Shown here piece after piece: positions 22,701 through 33,743 of a stretch of 64,000 nt of DNA. Positions within the stretch are counted from its first letter, which is position 1. Each line of letters opens with the position of its first letter. The notes under the pieces are model-generated. The model was not told the DNA's origin and searched no databases. It saw only the letters and a program-made list of their open reading frames with translations. The translations under genes were made by a program, and so were the position numbers. The stretch comes from Ornithodoros turicata (taxonomy: Eukaryota; Arthropoda; Arachnida; Ixodida; Argasidae), in contig NC_088201.1 of assembly GCF_037126465.1 (NCBI RefSeq), forward strand, positions 189,994,031 through 190,058,030, in the 5' to 3' direction.

Positions 22701-23240
22701 TCGATGACTGTTTCAGTGGTCCTACCTCCTCCACTGATGCCGAACTCCTGGCTATCTGTAAAGCCACCAAAGTCATCAGCCAACTAGACGTCACAAATGC
22801 AGTAATCCTTACCGAATCCAAAGGTGCCCTCTACAGAATCCAGCCCCTTTACGACTCCTGCCCCATCGCCTCCCAAGCCCGGAACAACATACAAGCCCTC
22901 AGCAACAGGGGTCAAATGGGTGCCCTCTCATAAAGGTATATCCGGAAACGAGACCGCCGATGAACTATGCAACAGAGGTACACGCTCGCCTCTAACTGCC
23001 GCAGCCCTCTCTACCAATGCCACCGTCAGAAAAGGCATTCACAAACACCTCTGGCAGCTGCACCCAGATAAGCCTACTGCCATGGGACAGCACCTCCACC
23101 ATGTGCCACAGCGGGTCTATCCCGTCAAGACGCAGCCCTGCTATTCTGTTTGCGCAGGCTACCACACTCACAAAGCCACTGCCTCTACAGCCCCCGCCCT
23201 GCTGCACCAGCATCCACGCACTAGCCCTGCCAGTTGACCT
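19798..23240 (+). pseudogene. LINE E ORF2, endonuclease-RT-RNase H, broken
   Basis: The ATG at 19798 (MGSFHKILQWNSAGL) begins a well-preserved endonuclease with QECNLP, CGDLNTHH and the closing SDHCPI, open to 20625. A frameshift follows. The RT then runs 20658-21692 with a TAG at 21030-21032 just before KSAPGLDG, and FIDIKAAFDNV near 21430. A frameshift in a C-rich run near 21600-21620 and a small insertion at 21885 come next. NADDICLW (catalytic) lies near 21715. RNase H appears at 22620-22960 with VYTDASI and STDAELLAI, then KWVPSHKGISGNETAD. The TADD-like box reads NADD rather than the usual YADD. Confidence 0.8.
21885..21935 (-). mobile_element. 51-bp insertion of a LINE-like 3' end with 10-bp target duplication
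   Basis: GGTCACACCT at 21875-21884 is repeated at 21936-21945. Between them lie a GT run and TTATGGCGCAAGGGCAG, which on the minus strand reads as a GCCATAAAACC-type 3' end followed by an AC repeat. This fits a severely 5'-truncated LINE or SINE insertion on the minus strand. It splits the reverse transcriptase of LINE E. Confidence 0.7.
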
Positions 23241-23403
23241 TCCCGCCTTTCCCACTTCTCTACATGCTAAAACCTCTTTCACTTTCACGCCCTCACCACC
23301 CACCCCTCTTCACAACGAGCGAAACCTGCCATCCCCTGGATAGGCTGACCTCGCCCGCTTCACTACGTCACTCCACTCCACTCCACGCAAAATGCTGGCA
23401 AGC

Positions 23404-24799
23404 ATTGCTTCCGTCGTCACCTCAGCAGTCAAGACTCAATCCTAGACTTTGTGCCAAGTGCTGACGAAGCACTTCGATCTAAACAGAGGACTGCTGCTGT
23501 CTTTTTTTTATATTAAGGCAGCCTTTGACAGTGTTCCCATTGAGGCAGTTATGCGCACTCTTATCCAGCTTGGCATGGAGGGCCCTGCAGCGTCCTTTAT
23601 CCAGGATTTCCTGTCAGATCGCTCCTTGCAAGTTCGTCTCGGACACTCATACAGCTCGTCACGAAGACAAAGCCTTGGCCTGCCTCAAGGGAGTGTTTTA
23701 AGCCTGCCCATTTTCAACATAGTGATAGCTGGACTACCTTATGCTCTCCCAGCTGTCTCTCCCCCTCCTCAATGCTGAATATATGCAGATGACATCTGCA
23801 TATGGGCTAGTCAGAAGCACCAACCCAACCTACGCAAATCCATTCAAGCTGGAATCAACTCTGCTGCTGTCGTCCAGGACCTTGGCCTCACCATGTCCCC
23901 AGAAAAATCTAGGCTGATGCTCATCGGTCCTGGAGCCACCTGGAAGCACTCCCGCCATGTCACCTTAAATGCTCACCTCTAGAAACCGTGAGATCCCACG
24001 CCTTCCTGGGCATCACTCTGGACTCCAGACTATCCAGGTACCTTTCATCAGAGAATGCAAGAAGCGCTGTCTCACCTTCTCTAACCTGGTCAGACGTCTC
24101 AGCAGCTTCTCCTCCGCATGCCCTCCGCGTACCCTAGCCGCTATCAACAACGCCACCACAGTAGCCAAACTACCGTACGCTCTGCCTTTCACATCTCCCT
24201 CCAAGTCCTCCTTCGAGTATCTCGAACAGATAAACCGCAAGGGGCTTCGCCAAGCCTTGGGACTTCCTCCATCCTCTAGCTCCGAGACCCTCTACGCCGA
24301 GTCAGCTTCCCTCCCTCTTGGGCTGCGAGTCACTCAGCTCCTCCTCAACCAGCTGGTGAGGCTCAACCTCACCCCAGCCGGCAGAGCACTCATTCTCAAA
24401 CTTGAGCAACGACCGCCTAGTAGTTTACACTGCACTCTCCACACCCTCCAAGGGCTCAACTCCTCCCATCCTAAACTCCCAAGCTTGCACCCTCCCTGGA
24501 CTCTGCACGCATTCCTGGTCTGTCCAGTAAACGGCGGACCCCAGATATAGTTGCCAGATCCCTTGCCACCGAGCGCATTATGAATTGTCATCAAGAGGTC
24601 ATCCAAGTCTACACTGACGCTTCTCTGGACCCAGTTAGTGGAATTAGCGCCATAGCGATCCACATACCCTGCCGCAACCTATCAGAAGCTCGTCCTCTTG
24701 TAGGAGCTCACTCCTCCACCGAGGCAGAATTGCATGCTATCTACATTGCTCTCCAAGCTATAGAGGATTCAGATATCCAAACAGCCGTTATCCTATCTG
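23404..24799 (+). mobile_element. LINE F, internal fragment of the LINE D family
   Basis: The sequence follows LINE D 15684-17098 closely, with small deletions near 23870, 24040 and 24510 and a frameshift at the T run near 23505. It begins in the RT and stops abruptly inside RNase H after ATCCTATCTG, without any LINE 3' tail. A normal insertion would keep the 3' end, so a later deletion or a recombination event trimmed it. From 24800 to 25440 I see no gene; 25388-25420 has a TTTTTACAAAT repeat. Confidence 0.8.
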
Positions 24800-26903
24800 C
24801 AGTTGTCTGTCTGCTTTTCACACGCATTCTCTACCTCTCGGCAGCAAAAACCGTGGTATCCATCCGTAGTATCCGTCGGTTTGCATTTCGCACATGAACA
24901 CCTGCATTAATCCGATTAATCTCTGGACGAGGAATCTTCTGCTGCTGCGAAGACACTTTCCAGCACGCTCACGCACGAACCACAGTTCTGTGTGAGCGAC
25001 AGTTCTCTAATGCGGAATTCCAGCGCACTCATGTTCAAGAGGCTCGACATTCTCGACGTAGAAAGTGGTCACAAATGCCCACTGCCATTTTCGCTTTCAC
25101 CGGATTAGCGCCCGGAAGTGCGTGAATTACATGCGTCCTCGACAGATGGCGCGGGGTCACGCAATTGTTGACAGACTGCCCGGTTTGCTACTAGGTCCTT
25201 GGACATGCAATTATGGAAAATTCTAGTACAAAAAAACTGCAGCGATTTCAGCGGAGTTCTTTGATACTTGAACTTTTGAAGGTTCAAGCTTTTCGCTGGA
25301 CATAAAGTTTCGATAGGTTTATATTCACTTTTGGGTCCCCTGGGTTGAGCAGGGTAATTGACCTCCATGCCTCCACACATTCCTTCCATTTTTACAATTT
25401 TTTACAAATTTTTACAAATCAGAATTATATGTCCCCTTACAAACTTTTCACTAAAATATCCCCTGCTCAGACCTTCATTGAACACATTGGCCAGTACCAG
25501 CCCCGAAACCTGCTAAGGCCGTCTGGCCCAGGAGCCTTTTTGTTCTTTATCTTTTTTATTGCTCTGTGCACCTCGTCTACTGTTTTGCTTATTTTGGACG
25601 GGTGTCCCACCTGCAGGGTGTCTGGGTTACCATCGTACTGCCCCTGCAGGTACTCCCTAACCACTTCCACCATGTCTTCGGCTTTGTAAAGCCGCTTTCC
25701 CTGTTTATCGACCAGAACCTCCATAGCCTGTCTTGCTTTCGAACGCTCATTGAACAGGAGCTCCCTCGAGCACCAAGACTCGTTCGCAAATGCTTCCCGT
25801 GCTTGACGGTAACGCATTCTTTCCCACCTCTCCTCCCAGACAAGTCTGAAGTGGGCTTCGGCGCACTCTTTCGTGACGCTGGCCATTGTTGACGTGCCTC
25901 TTTTCAGAGCTCTGAGGTGCTTTTGTATTTTGCAAACTTCTCGCCTTTTTTCATATGTCATTTGTCTGCCACATCTTTGCAGGTATTGCGTTATTTTTCC
26001 TTTTCGTTCTTCCCACCAGGCAAGCAATCCGGTGCCGTTTCGGGGTCTGCACTGTGGAATGTCTTTAACCTCCGCGTCTACCTGCTTATTTTCCAGTAGC
26101 TTACAATTAATTTTCCACAGAGGCCTTTGTGGTCCAGAGCAGCCTACCCCGCTTAACGAGACAACGACTCCTTTGTGGTCGGTAATACCAATTGTATCTA
26201 TTACTGAGATATTCTTCTTTTTCTTGGCCATTTCCTCTGTTGCATAAATCAGGGTGTTGGAGCGAACCGAAAACCAGAACCGGAAACCGAAAAAAAACGC
26301 TATTTTGGTGCGAACCGGAGCGGAATCGAAACCGTATACGTTTTTTTTCGCTCAGGAGGGAAACCGAAAAATTTATTGAACGGTCTTCGGTCCAAGAAAA
26401 AGCTTCGCCGGTTTGGACTACGAATGAGCGAATGAAACTGACGTCGTGTGTTCTGAACTCATGTCACGGATACTTTACGAGGGATACGGTTACGGTGGAA
26501 TGCATGTCGGTATACTATGACCCCTTGGTAACGTTTTATCGTTCGCGCGCATATACTTACAGGTACATGTGACAGGTTGTGACTCTCTACCAATGTGCCG
26601 TAGTGTTCGCTTTAATTTCATCCGCCCAAACCCTCCTGAACTAAACACGACCCAAGGGGGCTGCGTAACGGCTTCTCTATCGCTAATGTCGCGCAACGCG
26701 TCCCTTGTTTTAGAACAGCGAAGTTGAATATATTTACGTAGCCGCGAGGGCAAGCGCGTACGAAGTGGTGCTTCTTTTGTGGACAGGACACGAAGAAAAG
26801 AAAACGGAGCCATCGAGCGCGTTTGTAAGTGAATGTGTTCATCGATTTGCGTCGTACTCGTGCGGTGGTGCTTGCTGGCTAAGAAGCAGCAACAGGTATT
26901 CGG

Positions 26904-27131
26904 ATGAGACGCGATCGCACCAATCCAGCAAGAAAGTACTTTACGTATGACATCACGACAAACAAGTCCGTCTGTATCATGGGCTTCAAGAAAGGGGAAA
27001 GCCTATTTGAACAGACAGTCACCTACAGGAACCAGGAGCTAACAATTTCACAGCTGCCTATTAATATTAAACACCATGTGTGCGGAATAAACGGGTTTAC
27101 ATTTTGCAACATTGATTTTTTCTGGGAATGA
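26904..27131 (+). pseudogene. hAT transposase remnant, BED zinc finger start
   Basis: The short frame includes ARKYFTYDITTNKSVC, close to the start of BED-type zinc fingers that open hAT transposases (usually WKYF...NKSVC..C). The second cysteine and the His pair are missing or frameshifted. No catalytic domain follows. Position inside the hAT, ahead of the LINE, agrees with this reading. Confidence 0.55.
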
Positions 27132-29161
27132 ATATGCCCACCAGAAGGGGAACCGGTTCAAAACGCAGATGCTGCAAAACGCAGAACGCAGATGCTGATT
27201 GTTTGTGGCTAAAGTTTACGCATATTGTGAATGAATGCATTGACAAGTTCGTGCCAACTAAGGTTAAGAAGGTAAAAACAGCAAATCCCTGGGTTACGCG
27301 AGAACTTATTCATTTAAAAAGAAAGATCAAGAGGTTGCGGCTTAATAAACGTCTGAATTCAACGGAGAACATAAGAAGCCTGGTCTTAGAATTTAGAACT
27401 AAAATGCGACAAGCTAAATACGATTTTCATAATGTAACTTTGCATAAATTTATGAAGGAGAATCCACCCAAGTTTTGGCGTCACATTTCCCCTGCAAATA
27501 AGGCGATCGACAACCTTGTGGTCGACGGAAAAGTTGTTGGTAATGGTAGGGAAATGGCTGAGGCGTTTAATGGTTATTTCTCCACGATGTTCACATTAGA
27601 AAACGGTATACTCCCTCATTATCCGCCGTCGCATCTATCTGGAATTCCAGACTTGGAAGTAAGTGAAGAGGGTATATTAAACCTTTTACTCCGACTTGAT
27701 GTAAAAAAGGCCACCGGACCAGATGGTATACCCAATATATTCCTGCGAAGATACGCGGATTGGATTAGTAAATATCTTTTAGTAATTTTTAAGAAATCAT
27801 TGAATAGTGGCTTGGTACCGCGACAGTGGAAGGTGGCCAAGGTGGTGCCAGTACATAAGAAAGGGAGTATCATTGACGTTTCAAATTACCGCCCGGTGTC
27901 GCTGCTATGTAACTGTAGTAAGGTTTTTGAACATATTTTGGTGGGACACATTGCAAACTACCTTGACAACATAAATTTCATTACCCAAAGGCAACACGGG
28001 TTCCGAAGAGGTTTGTCAACCGTAACTCAGCTTTTAGATTTTGTGCACAATCTGTCTATTTCTATCAACAATAGAGGTCAAACGGATGTTATCTTTTTAG
28101 ATTTATCACGTGCCTTTGACAAAGTGTCGCATGCAAAACTTCTGATAAAGCTCAGAGAGGTTCTCAAGAATGAAATCATTGTACGTTGGCTGACAGACTA
28201 TCTTAATTTACGGCAACAGTATGTTGAAGTACGGGGCGATAGGTCTGGATTAGTGCCAGTTACATCGGGAGTGCCGCAGGGGTCGGTACTCGGCCCTTTG
28301 CTGTTCTTACTCTTCATTAATGATATGGTACGTGATATCTCGGTGAAGGTATCAATGTTTGCAGACGATTGTGTAATTTTTTCTCGTATTTCGTGCCGGA
28401 GGGATCAGGACGCTCTTAACACTGCTCTTAATGCTATAAGTAGTTGGTGTTCATCTTGGCAAATGGACCTCAATGTACAAAAATGTGCGGTTATGACTGT
28501 GTCAAGACAGAGTGATCCTTTACGTTACACGTATAAAATCGACGGCAGGCCTGTCAATTTTGTTAATAGCTACACCTATTTAGGGATTAACATCACGAAT
28601 GATTTTACCTGGAATTCCCATATCGAAAAAATTTGTCGAAGGGCATCTCATAGGTTGTGGTTCTTGAAACGAAATTTAAAGTACGCTACCCCTGATACAA
28701 AGCTAACCGCTTACAAAACTTGTGTGCGACCGATATTAGAGTATGCTTCCCCCGTATGGGACCCTTTTACTACCACTAATATTGATAAACTCGAAGCCAT
28801 CCAAAAGAGAGCCTTACGATTCATTTACAATCGATATAGCCCTAGCTCATCCATTACCTGTATGTACGAATTAGCTGGACTCGACTCATTGGTTAGAAGA
28901 CGAAAGATTAATAGATTACAATTTTTTTATGAGCTTGTCCAAGGGAAATACAAGATTAATATTGACCATTACGTTGAAAGGGCTTCACATTGTCGAACTC
29001 GATCACACCATTTGCAGTTCAGAACAGAAATTCCTAGGACAGACTCCTTTAAATATAGTTTCTTTTCACGGACCACAACTGACTGGAACTGTCTTCCTGC
29101 AGACGCGGTACATGCAACATCCGTGAATGCATTTTTAGCTGTCGTTGGTGATCAGCTGTAA
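27128..29161 (+). CDS. CR1/L2-like LINE reverse transcriptase, open for 677 codons
   Basis: The frame holds a charged linker with NPWVTRELIHLKRKIK, then RT motifs: KKATGPDGIPN (about 196-206), YRPVSLLCNCSKVFE, FLDLSRAFDKVSH, SGVPQGSVLGPLLF (about 380-393), and catalytic FADD at about 415. The thumb and C-terminal region end NAFLAVVGDQL. No RNase H follows, as in CR1, L2 and Jockey LINEs. The endonuclease is absent, so it is 5' truncated. The ATG at 27128 lies in hAT sequence and is accidental. The lack of any stop over 2 kb indicates a fairly recent insertion. Confidence 0.85.
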   Translation: MNMPTRRGTGSKRRCCKTQNADADCLWLKFTHIVNECIDKFVPTKVKKVKTANPWVTRELIHLKRKIKRLRLNKRLNSTENIRSLVLEFRTKMRQAKYDFHNVTLHKFMKENPPKFWRHISPANKAIDNLVVDGKVVGNGREMAEAFNGYFSTMFTLENGILPHYPPSHLSGIPDLEVSEEGILNLLLRLDVKKATGPDGIPNIFLRRYADWISKYLLVIFKKSLNSGLVPRQWKVAKVVPVHKKGSIIDVSNYRPVSLLCNCSKVFEHILVGHIANYLDNINFITQRQHGFRRGLSTVTQLLDFVHNLSISINNRGQTDVIFLDLSRAFDKVSHAKLLIKLREVLKNEIIVRWLTDYLNLRQQYVEVRGDRSGLVPVTSGVPQGSVLGPLLFLLFINDMVRDISVKVSMFADDCVIFSRISCRRDQDALNTALNAISSWCSSWQMDLNVQKCAVMTVSRQSDPLRYTYKIDGRPVNFVNSYTYLGINITNDFTWNSHIEKICRRASHRLWFLKRNLKYATPDTKLTAYKTCVRPILEYASPVWDPFTTTNIDKLEAIQKRALRFIYNRYSPSSSITCMYELAGLDSLVRRRKINRLQFFYELVQGKYKINIDHYVERASHCRTRSHHLQFRTEIPRTDSFKYSFFSRTTTDWNCLPADAVHATSVNAFLAVVGDQL

Positions 29162-29356
29162 TTACTTTCCACAAAAGATTCCTGTTTTGATGTTTTGAGT
29201 GTATCTTCTTGTTGTTGGTGGTTATTGTGTTTTTTTTTTTTTTTACTGCAGTGCTCGTTTTAGTTGCTGTAAGCTTTACAATGTATGTCCCACCCCTGCT
29301 TTGGCTGCTAAAAAGCAGCTGGCAGTATTGATAAATAAAAATAAAAATAAAATAAA
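27140..29356 (+). mobile_element. CR1/L2-like LINE inserted in the hAT, 5' truncated
   Basis: The insertion starts after GGGGAACCGGTTC and ends in an ATAAAAATAAA-rich tail at 29331-29356, followed by AACCGGT again, a possible short target duplication. A small hairpin, GCTGC-TAAAAA-GCAGC, lies at 29304-29319 just before the tail. It could be the element's 3' recognition structure for its reverse transcriptase. The insertion carries one long RT frame. Confidence 0.8.
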
Positions 29357-30165
29357 ACCGGTATGAACCGTTATTTTTTTTGCTCTGGAGCAGAACCGGT
29401 ACCGGACCGTTTATGATAGAACCGGAACGAAAAACGTTTCGGATCGACACCCTGGCATAAATTCTGTCCAACCAGTTTCCCTTTCCCTTGCTTGAACGAG
29501 TAAAGCCCCTATCCCCCGTACTGCCATCCCAAAGGTCTATCATTTTTTTGCATGTAATTAAATACTGCACCTTTGCTGTTGTTGTGTCGTCTTGTGGAGC
29601 CGTCCGTGGTTGTATCAATTATACTATTGAAATCGCCCCCCTAAAACACATGCGTGACCGGCCATCATGAATTTTGGCAGCTCCTCTTTATAAAAAAACT
29701 TGGCTCTCCGCTGGATTGTTTGGCTGTAGACCCTGATGATTGACATTTGTTCTCCGTTAATTCGCAGCAATACTTTAATAATCCTACCATCTGTATCCCT
29801 CTCCCAATTAATTACTTTAATATTTCTGGTATTTAGAATAATAACGCCCACACCACGCGAATTATGTGTGCCGGAGCTCCAAAAGGAGTTAACCTTGAAA
29901 GTATTTTCAAAAGCTACAACATCTTTCCTTTTAAACAGATGGCGTTCTTGCAACAACAGTATGGAAACCCCTAAAAAATTTGCTAGCTCTAGTACTTCGT
30001 TTTGTTTAACCTTCCCTCTAAACCCCTTTAGTGTTTTTACATCCATACATCCATAATTTGCGGCACTTTATTTATTTATTTATTTTTGTTTTCCAACGAA
30101 TGGGGGTTAGTGAGTAAAGACAAACTGAATTTGGGACAAGTGCAGAACACACAGGAAACATGTCC

Positions 30166-31465
30166 CTACTTCCTGATTTTGCCTTGTCGCGCACTCTTCC
30201 TGATCCCCCTCCTGGCTGTTTCATTTCCTTCAGCCACACACTTGACCTCTCCCTCACCATCCGACTTTCCGACGATGGTTGTATTCCATTCGTGATCACT
30301 TTCTGATGCCGTGACACTGACCGCGTCCTCAGGTGTGGTCACAACCGTTGTAGCAGATGTGGCGTCGTCATCCGATGTGTTCGCGTCTGATTCTACTTCG
30401 GAAGCTACAACATCCGTGGTCTCCGGGACAGTTGTCACCCCTTGGGGTACACTCCCCTGAGTGTCGCCCCCTTGTCCATCTAAACATTGCCTTTCCTTGT
30501 ACATCACTCCTGTTTCCCCCTGGCCTTCCTGTCCTTGCACAATTCCGCTCATTTCTCCTTGCTCTTTCTTTCAATTTCCCCTTTCAGTCTCCTTTTCCTT
30601 CCCGTTTACATTTTCTTCCACTACCTTCTCTGTCTGCTCCGTGGCATTACTCTCGACCTGACTGTTCTTTTGTAGACGCACAAAGCACTGCTCATCACTG
30701 CTTCGTGAAAGCCTGGGATAGCCCTGGTAATCTAGCCAGGCACTAGGGCCACGCTCCTCCTCGCGAATTACGTTTGCTCCCCACGCGGGTTCTCCCCTTC
30801 TGATCCCGCAACGTCGACTACCTCGCGTGGCGCCGAATCCCCCGAAACCGCCTCTATTCTCCGCATCGCGGTACCCACACTCGCACTCTCCCTCTACGAG
30901 ACTGCCGCATCCTCTGCACTTCACTGCCTTGCAGTCTCTCGCCAGATGATATTCGGATTCACACCGAATGCATCGCTTCCTAACGCCCTCGTAGAAGCAC
31001 TCCACCCGCACGGCCCGAACCGTCATAAAGTTGGGTACTTCACCAACCATGTCCATCAGAACGGTCCGGGCACCTGACTCACTATCCGAGTGCTTTCCCG
31101 TGAGCATCTCTTTCTTTGTGCGCATGACGGTACCATAAACCCCTCAGCACCGCCTCCAAATCGGTGTCGGGGAAGTCAATGGTGTAGCGTAGTACAGTAA
31201 CCCGCTTGATACGGCCGCCCTGAGCAAATAGCTTCGCAGTTTGCCCACCGATGACCAGACTTCCCCTCTCCCGAAGGGGGCGAGCGCCTTCCAGAGTGCG
31301 GGAAACCACCTCGTATTCGCCTTTACCGAGGTTGTTTCCTCCCTGAATGTGGCCCGGCGCCACAATTTTCGCGGCACTGAGTACATCGTCTAGAAAGTAG
31401 CGGTAAGGTGCCTGAACCTGGAAGGCGAGAGGCCTTTCCACAGCCTCCGCCATGATACACTGCAC
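30166..31465 (-). pseudogene. LINE C ORF1, zinc-knuckle Gag-like protein, broken
   Basis: Three minus-strand pieces are visible: 31465-31082 (Gag-like N-terminus), 31125-30571 (with CIRCESEYHLARDC and CRGCGSLVEGECEC knuckles, then a Gly/Arg-rich stretch) and 30552-30166 (Thr/Val-rich acidic end). Frameshifts separate them. The knuckle positions match LINE B ORF1. Confidence 0.7.
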
Positions 31466-32130
31466 TGCCCAGCACTACCAAAGCACAGTATACCCACACA
31501 CTGCAAGACCAGCAAAACCACTGTAGCACTAAGCCCGGCTAACTTAATCTTCTACAAAATGTTTACCAGCTTAAGCTAAACGCAATGAACGTAATTAAGA
31601 GCTACAACACTAGGCAACACACTACTAAGCCCACAACAAGCTCTGTTATAGCACTAGAGCACCCAGCGGTAGATTAAACAGTACACATACGTATTAAGTG
31701 ACACTCAAATACCATAACACAAGGCTAAGCTAAAGCTGCTAGAACAGAAACTAAATACAGACAGCAAGAAACAACGGAGAAATGCGGTAATGAAATACGC
31801 TCACCCAAAGATGTCCAATGTAGGCGTAAATCCGCGCGAGAAACAGCGGTTCACGTAAATGCCCCCAAACAGCTGACAGACATCAACAAAAGGAGGCTGG
31901 CGCCAGAGGAGGCACAGTAAACGGGTTTCGCCGCCGCGAAAATAGTGTCGCCGCTGGCATTTCCCGCCAAATTCCGGCTATTTACTTTCCATTGGCTCCG
32001 GTCCCCCACGTAACCTTTCTCGATCATGATTGGCTGAGGCTCATTTAACCGGTGGATTCTCCAGCGTTCGTTTCTCCGAGGCGCCGACCCGTCTGACCGT
32101 TGTGTAGCTGGCGTCTACGTATGTGAGCAG

Positions 32131-32890
32131 ATGGTGATTTCGTTTCGTGGATTTCGAAGATGTTCGAGCCATGATCGAACCCCTGAATGAAAGGTAAGCA
32201 GACAAACGTATGATGCATGTCAGTGATCAGACGTTTAATACAGTCTCCTAACTGTGTGCATGGAGGTACGCCTTGTGCCGTATTACATCGCTTTCTGCCG
32301 GTTATCAGTCATGATCTGGTAGATGATTATGCGTGGCGTTACTTGTTGCGTTTTGTTGCGCTATTTGAATGTGTCTGATGTTTAATACACTGGTGTACAT
32401 GTAAACGAAAACAGCGTGCATCGCGTACGCCTTGCTCCTCGAATTTTGTCATTAGGCGCGTAACGATGGCATGTCTTACATAGCGTATTCAGCCAATTAA
32501 CGTTGCCTGTGCTCGGGTTTACCATGTCATTAACAGGTTCCTTTTCTTTTTTCTTTCATTCAGACGCCGACAGCTGTTCGTTGCCTTGCGATCCGCGAGC
32601 ATGTGGCCCGTCACCTGAAAATTCTACAGGTGTGCTGGGATGAATCGGATGGCTTCTGCAACTCATCGCGTGTTATGTATGTGTGTAATAATATCTACTT
32701 TGTCCAAAGCTACTAGGTTCCCTTAAGGATTGTATAATATCATAGTCACGCTTTCTGCTGCTCGGCACTATTTATTCTTTATTTATTCTGCAGTATTCCG
32801 TAATAATCGTGTAGATTTACTTGCATTCAAATGTTGCTTCTTGTTTATATGTTTACCGTGTCAATAAATTTGTACATGTGAATTCCTTCG
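32131..32890 (+). other. Possible two-exon transcript with a 25-residue spliced reading frame
   Basis: Exon 1 ends at 32193 with donor AAAG|GTAAGC. Exon 2 starts at 32564 after a pyrimidine tract and CAG. Joining them gives an open frame from the ATG at 32171 to a TGA at 32616-32618, 25 residues with an RRRQLF core. An AATAAA lies at 32863-32868. Upstream, near 31990-32050, are ATTGG boxes. An ATG at 32131 begins a competing 19-residue frame. A third exon is possible (donor-like CTACAG|GTGTGC near 32630). I do not recognise the product; it may be noncoding or a mobile-element remnant. Confidence 0.35.
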
Positions 32891-33743
32891 TCTTCTGGAT
32901 CTTCATTTTCTGCTTCTCGATAATATTAGCAGATGGCCTGGCGAAGCACTCGGAACAGGGGGGGGGGGGAGGGAGAATTTGAGTGAGAGGGTGTGGAGAG
33001 GGCACGCGGCGCACATGCGCTATTCGATCAGCCAGCGCGCGCTTTTTGGCGCCGTTTTCCGGCTATTTTGTCGTGATTTGTTACGGATGATCACGTGGTC
33101 AAGGGGGGCGGTGGTTTTCGTGGCGAAACTGTGGAAGCTACAGCTGCACTCCACTGCTGGCGCTATCTACTATGACGGCGACACCACACGAAACACCGTG
33201 GCGCCCTCTCTGGAAGCGCCGCACAACCACACACTTAAAACCCACGTGGAAAGCTTTCACGCACGAAAAACACCCGAAGTGCAGGCGATGCAAACTCAAA
33301 AGGGTAATCCGAGTGGGCCGGTGGCCTTTGCCTTGCCGCACACACCACAAAAGCACACACTGCACCAACGAACACAGTGAAAACAGCTCAAAACACACGT
33401 TAGGCTTAGGGCCCGTGGTTGCCGTCGTCACACACACTTCCCCTCGTTGGAAACACCGGTCCAGCGACGCAGAGAGGTGCGCTGGGCACACGCCGCCGTC
33501 CTCCGAACTCTTACGTCTGCCAGAAACGTCGAAATTTCTAGACCTAGTCAGGGTGAGAGAAAGAAAAGATCACGGGGCTGTGACACCACGTGCGGGAGAA
33601 GTCTCGCTGTCCCAGTCGGCGGAGTTCCCGAAGCAGGTTGAACCGCAGCTACCGACGGATGATCCCCATGTAACGATGAAGACAGGGCTGGAGTCCGTCA
33701 CGTGCGGCAGCAGCGCGCGCACGGCTGGTACCTGGTAGGCAAT

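Larger units (their letters stand above)
18076..23388 (+). mobile_element. I-group LINE (LINE E), nearly full length
   Basis: It has a GC-rich 5'UTR (18076-18332), ORF1 (18333-19583), ORF2 from 19798, a 3'UTR and a 3' tail ending in CACTC repeats (23331-23388). The layout ORF1 with three knuckles, then endonuclease-RT-RNase H, is that of the I group. The tail is the one shared with LINE D and the SINE at 2271. It carries in-frame stops, frameshifts and a 51-bp insertion at 21885, so it is inactive. It begins exactly after LINE D's tail, giving a head-to-tail pair. Confidence 0.85.
26250..29454 (+). mobile_element. hAT DNA transposon with perfect 8-bp target duplication
   Basis: The ends are CAGGGTGTTGGAGCGAACCG at 26250 and, inverted at the right end, CAGGGTGTCGATCCGAAACG. 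They are flanked by GCATAAAT at 26242-26249 and at 29455-29462. An 8-bp duplication with CAGGG-type ends is the hAT signature. Both ends are rich in AACCGG units. A BED-finger-like remnant (26904-27131) is all that is left of a transposase; the rest is occupied by a CR1/L2-like LINE. Removing it restores the LINE C frame. Confidence 0.9.
25467..30046 (-). pseudogene. LINE C ORF2, endonuclease and RT start only
   Basis: The endonuclease begins near 30046 with LGVSILLLQERHLF and GRFQ, where the last replaces the usual GDFN. It continues at about 29618-29463 with DLWDGSTGDRGFTRSS and LDRIYA. After the 3.2-kb hAT it resumes at 26241 with the ITDHKGVVV end of the domain, a charged linker, and the first RT motif KAPGPDGL at about 25500. 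No catalytic RT box remains. Confidence 0.75.
25440..31480 (-). mobile_element. Tx1-like LINE (LINE C), split by a hAT transposon
   Basis: The minus-strand order is ORF1 (31465-30166), endonuclease (30046-29463), then, across the hAT at 26250-29454, the endonuclease end and linker (26241-25467). It stops in the RT just after KKAPGPDGL, so most of the polymerase is lost. Taking out the hAT and one target duplication rejoins the frame (RIYA then TEEMAKKKK). Similarity of ORF1 to LINE B suggests the same clade. From 31481 to 32090 I see only UTR-like sequence. Confidence 0.8.

Noticed and set aside
27128..27160. ATG at 27128 as the true start of the CR1-like protein
   Set aside because: The first codons derive from hAT sequence; the LINE is 5' truncated and lacks its endonuclease.
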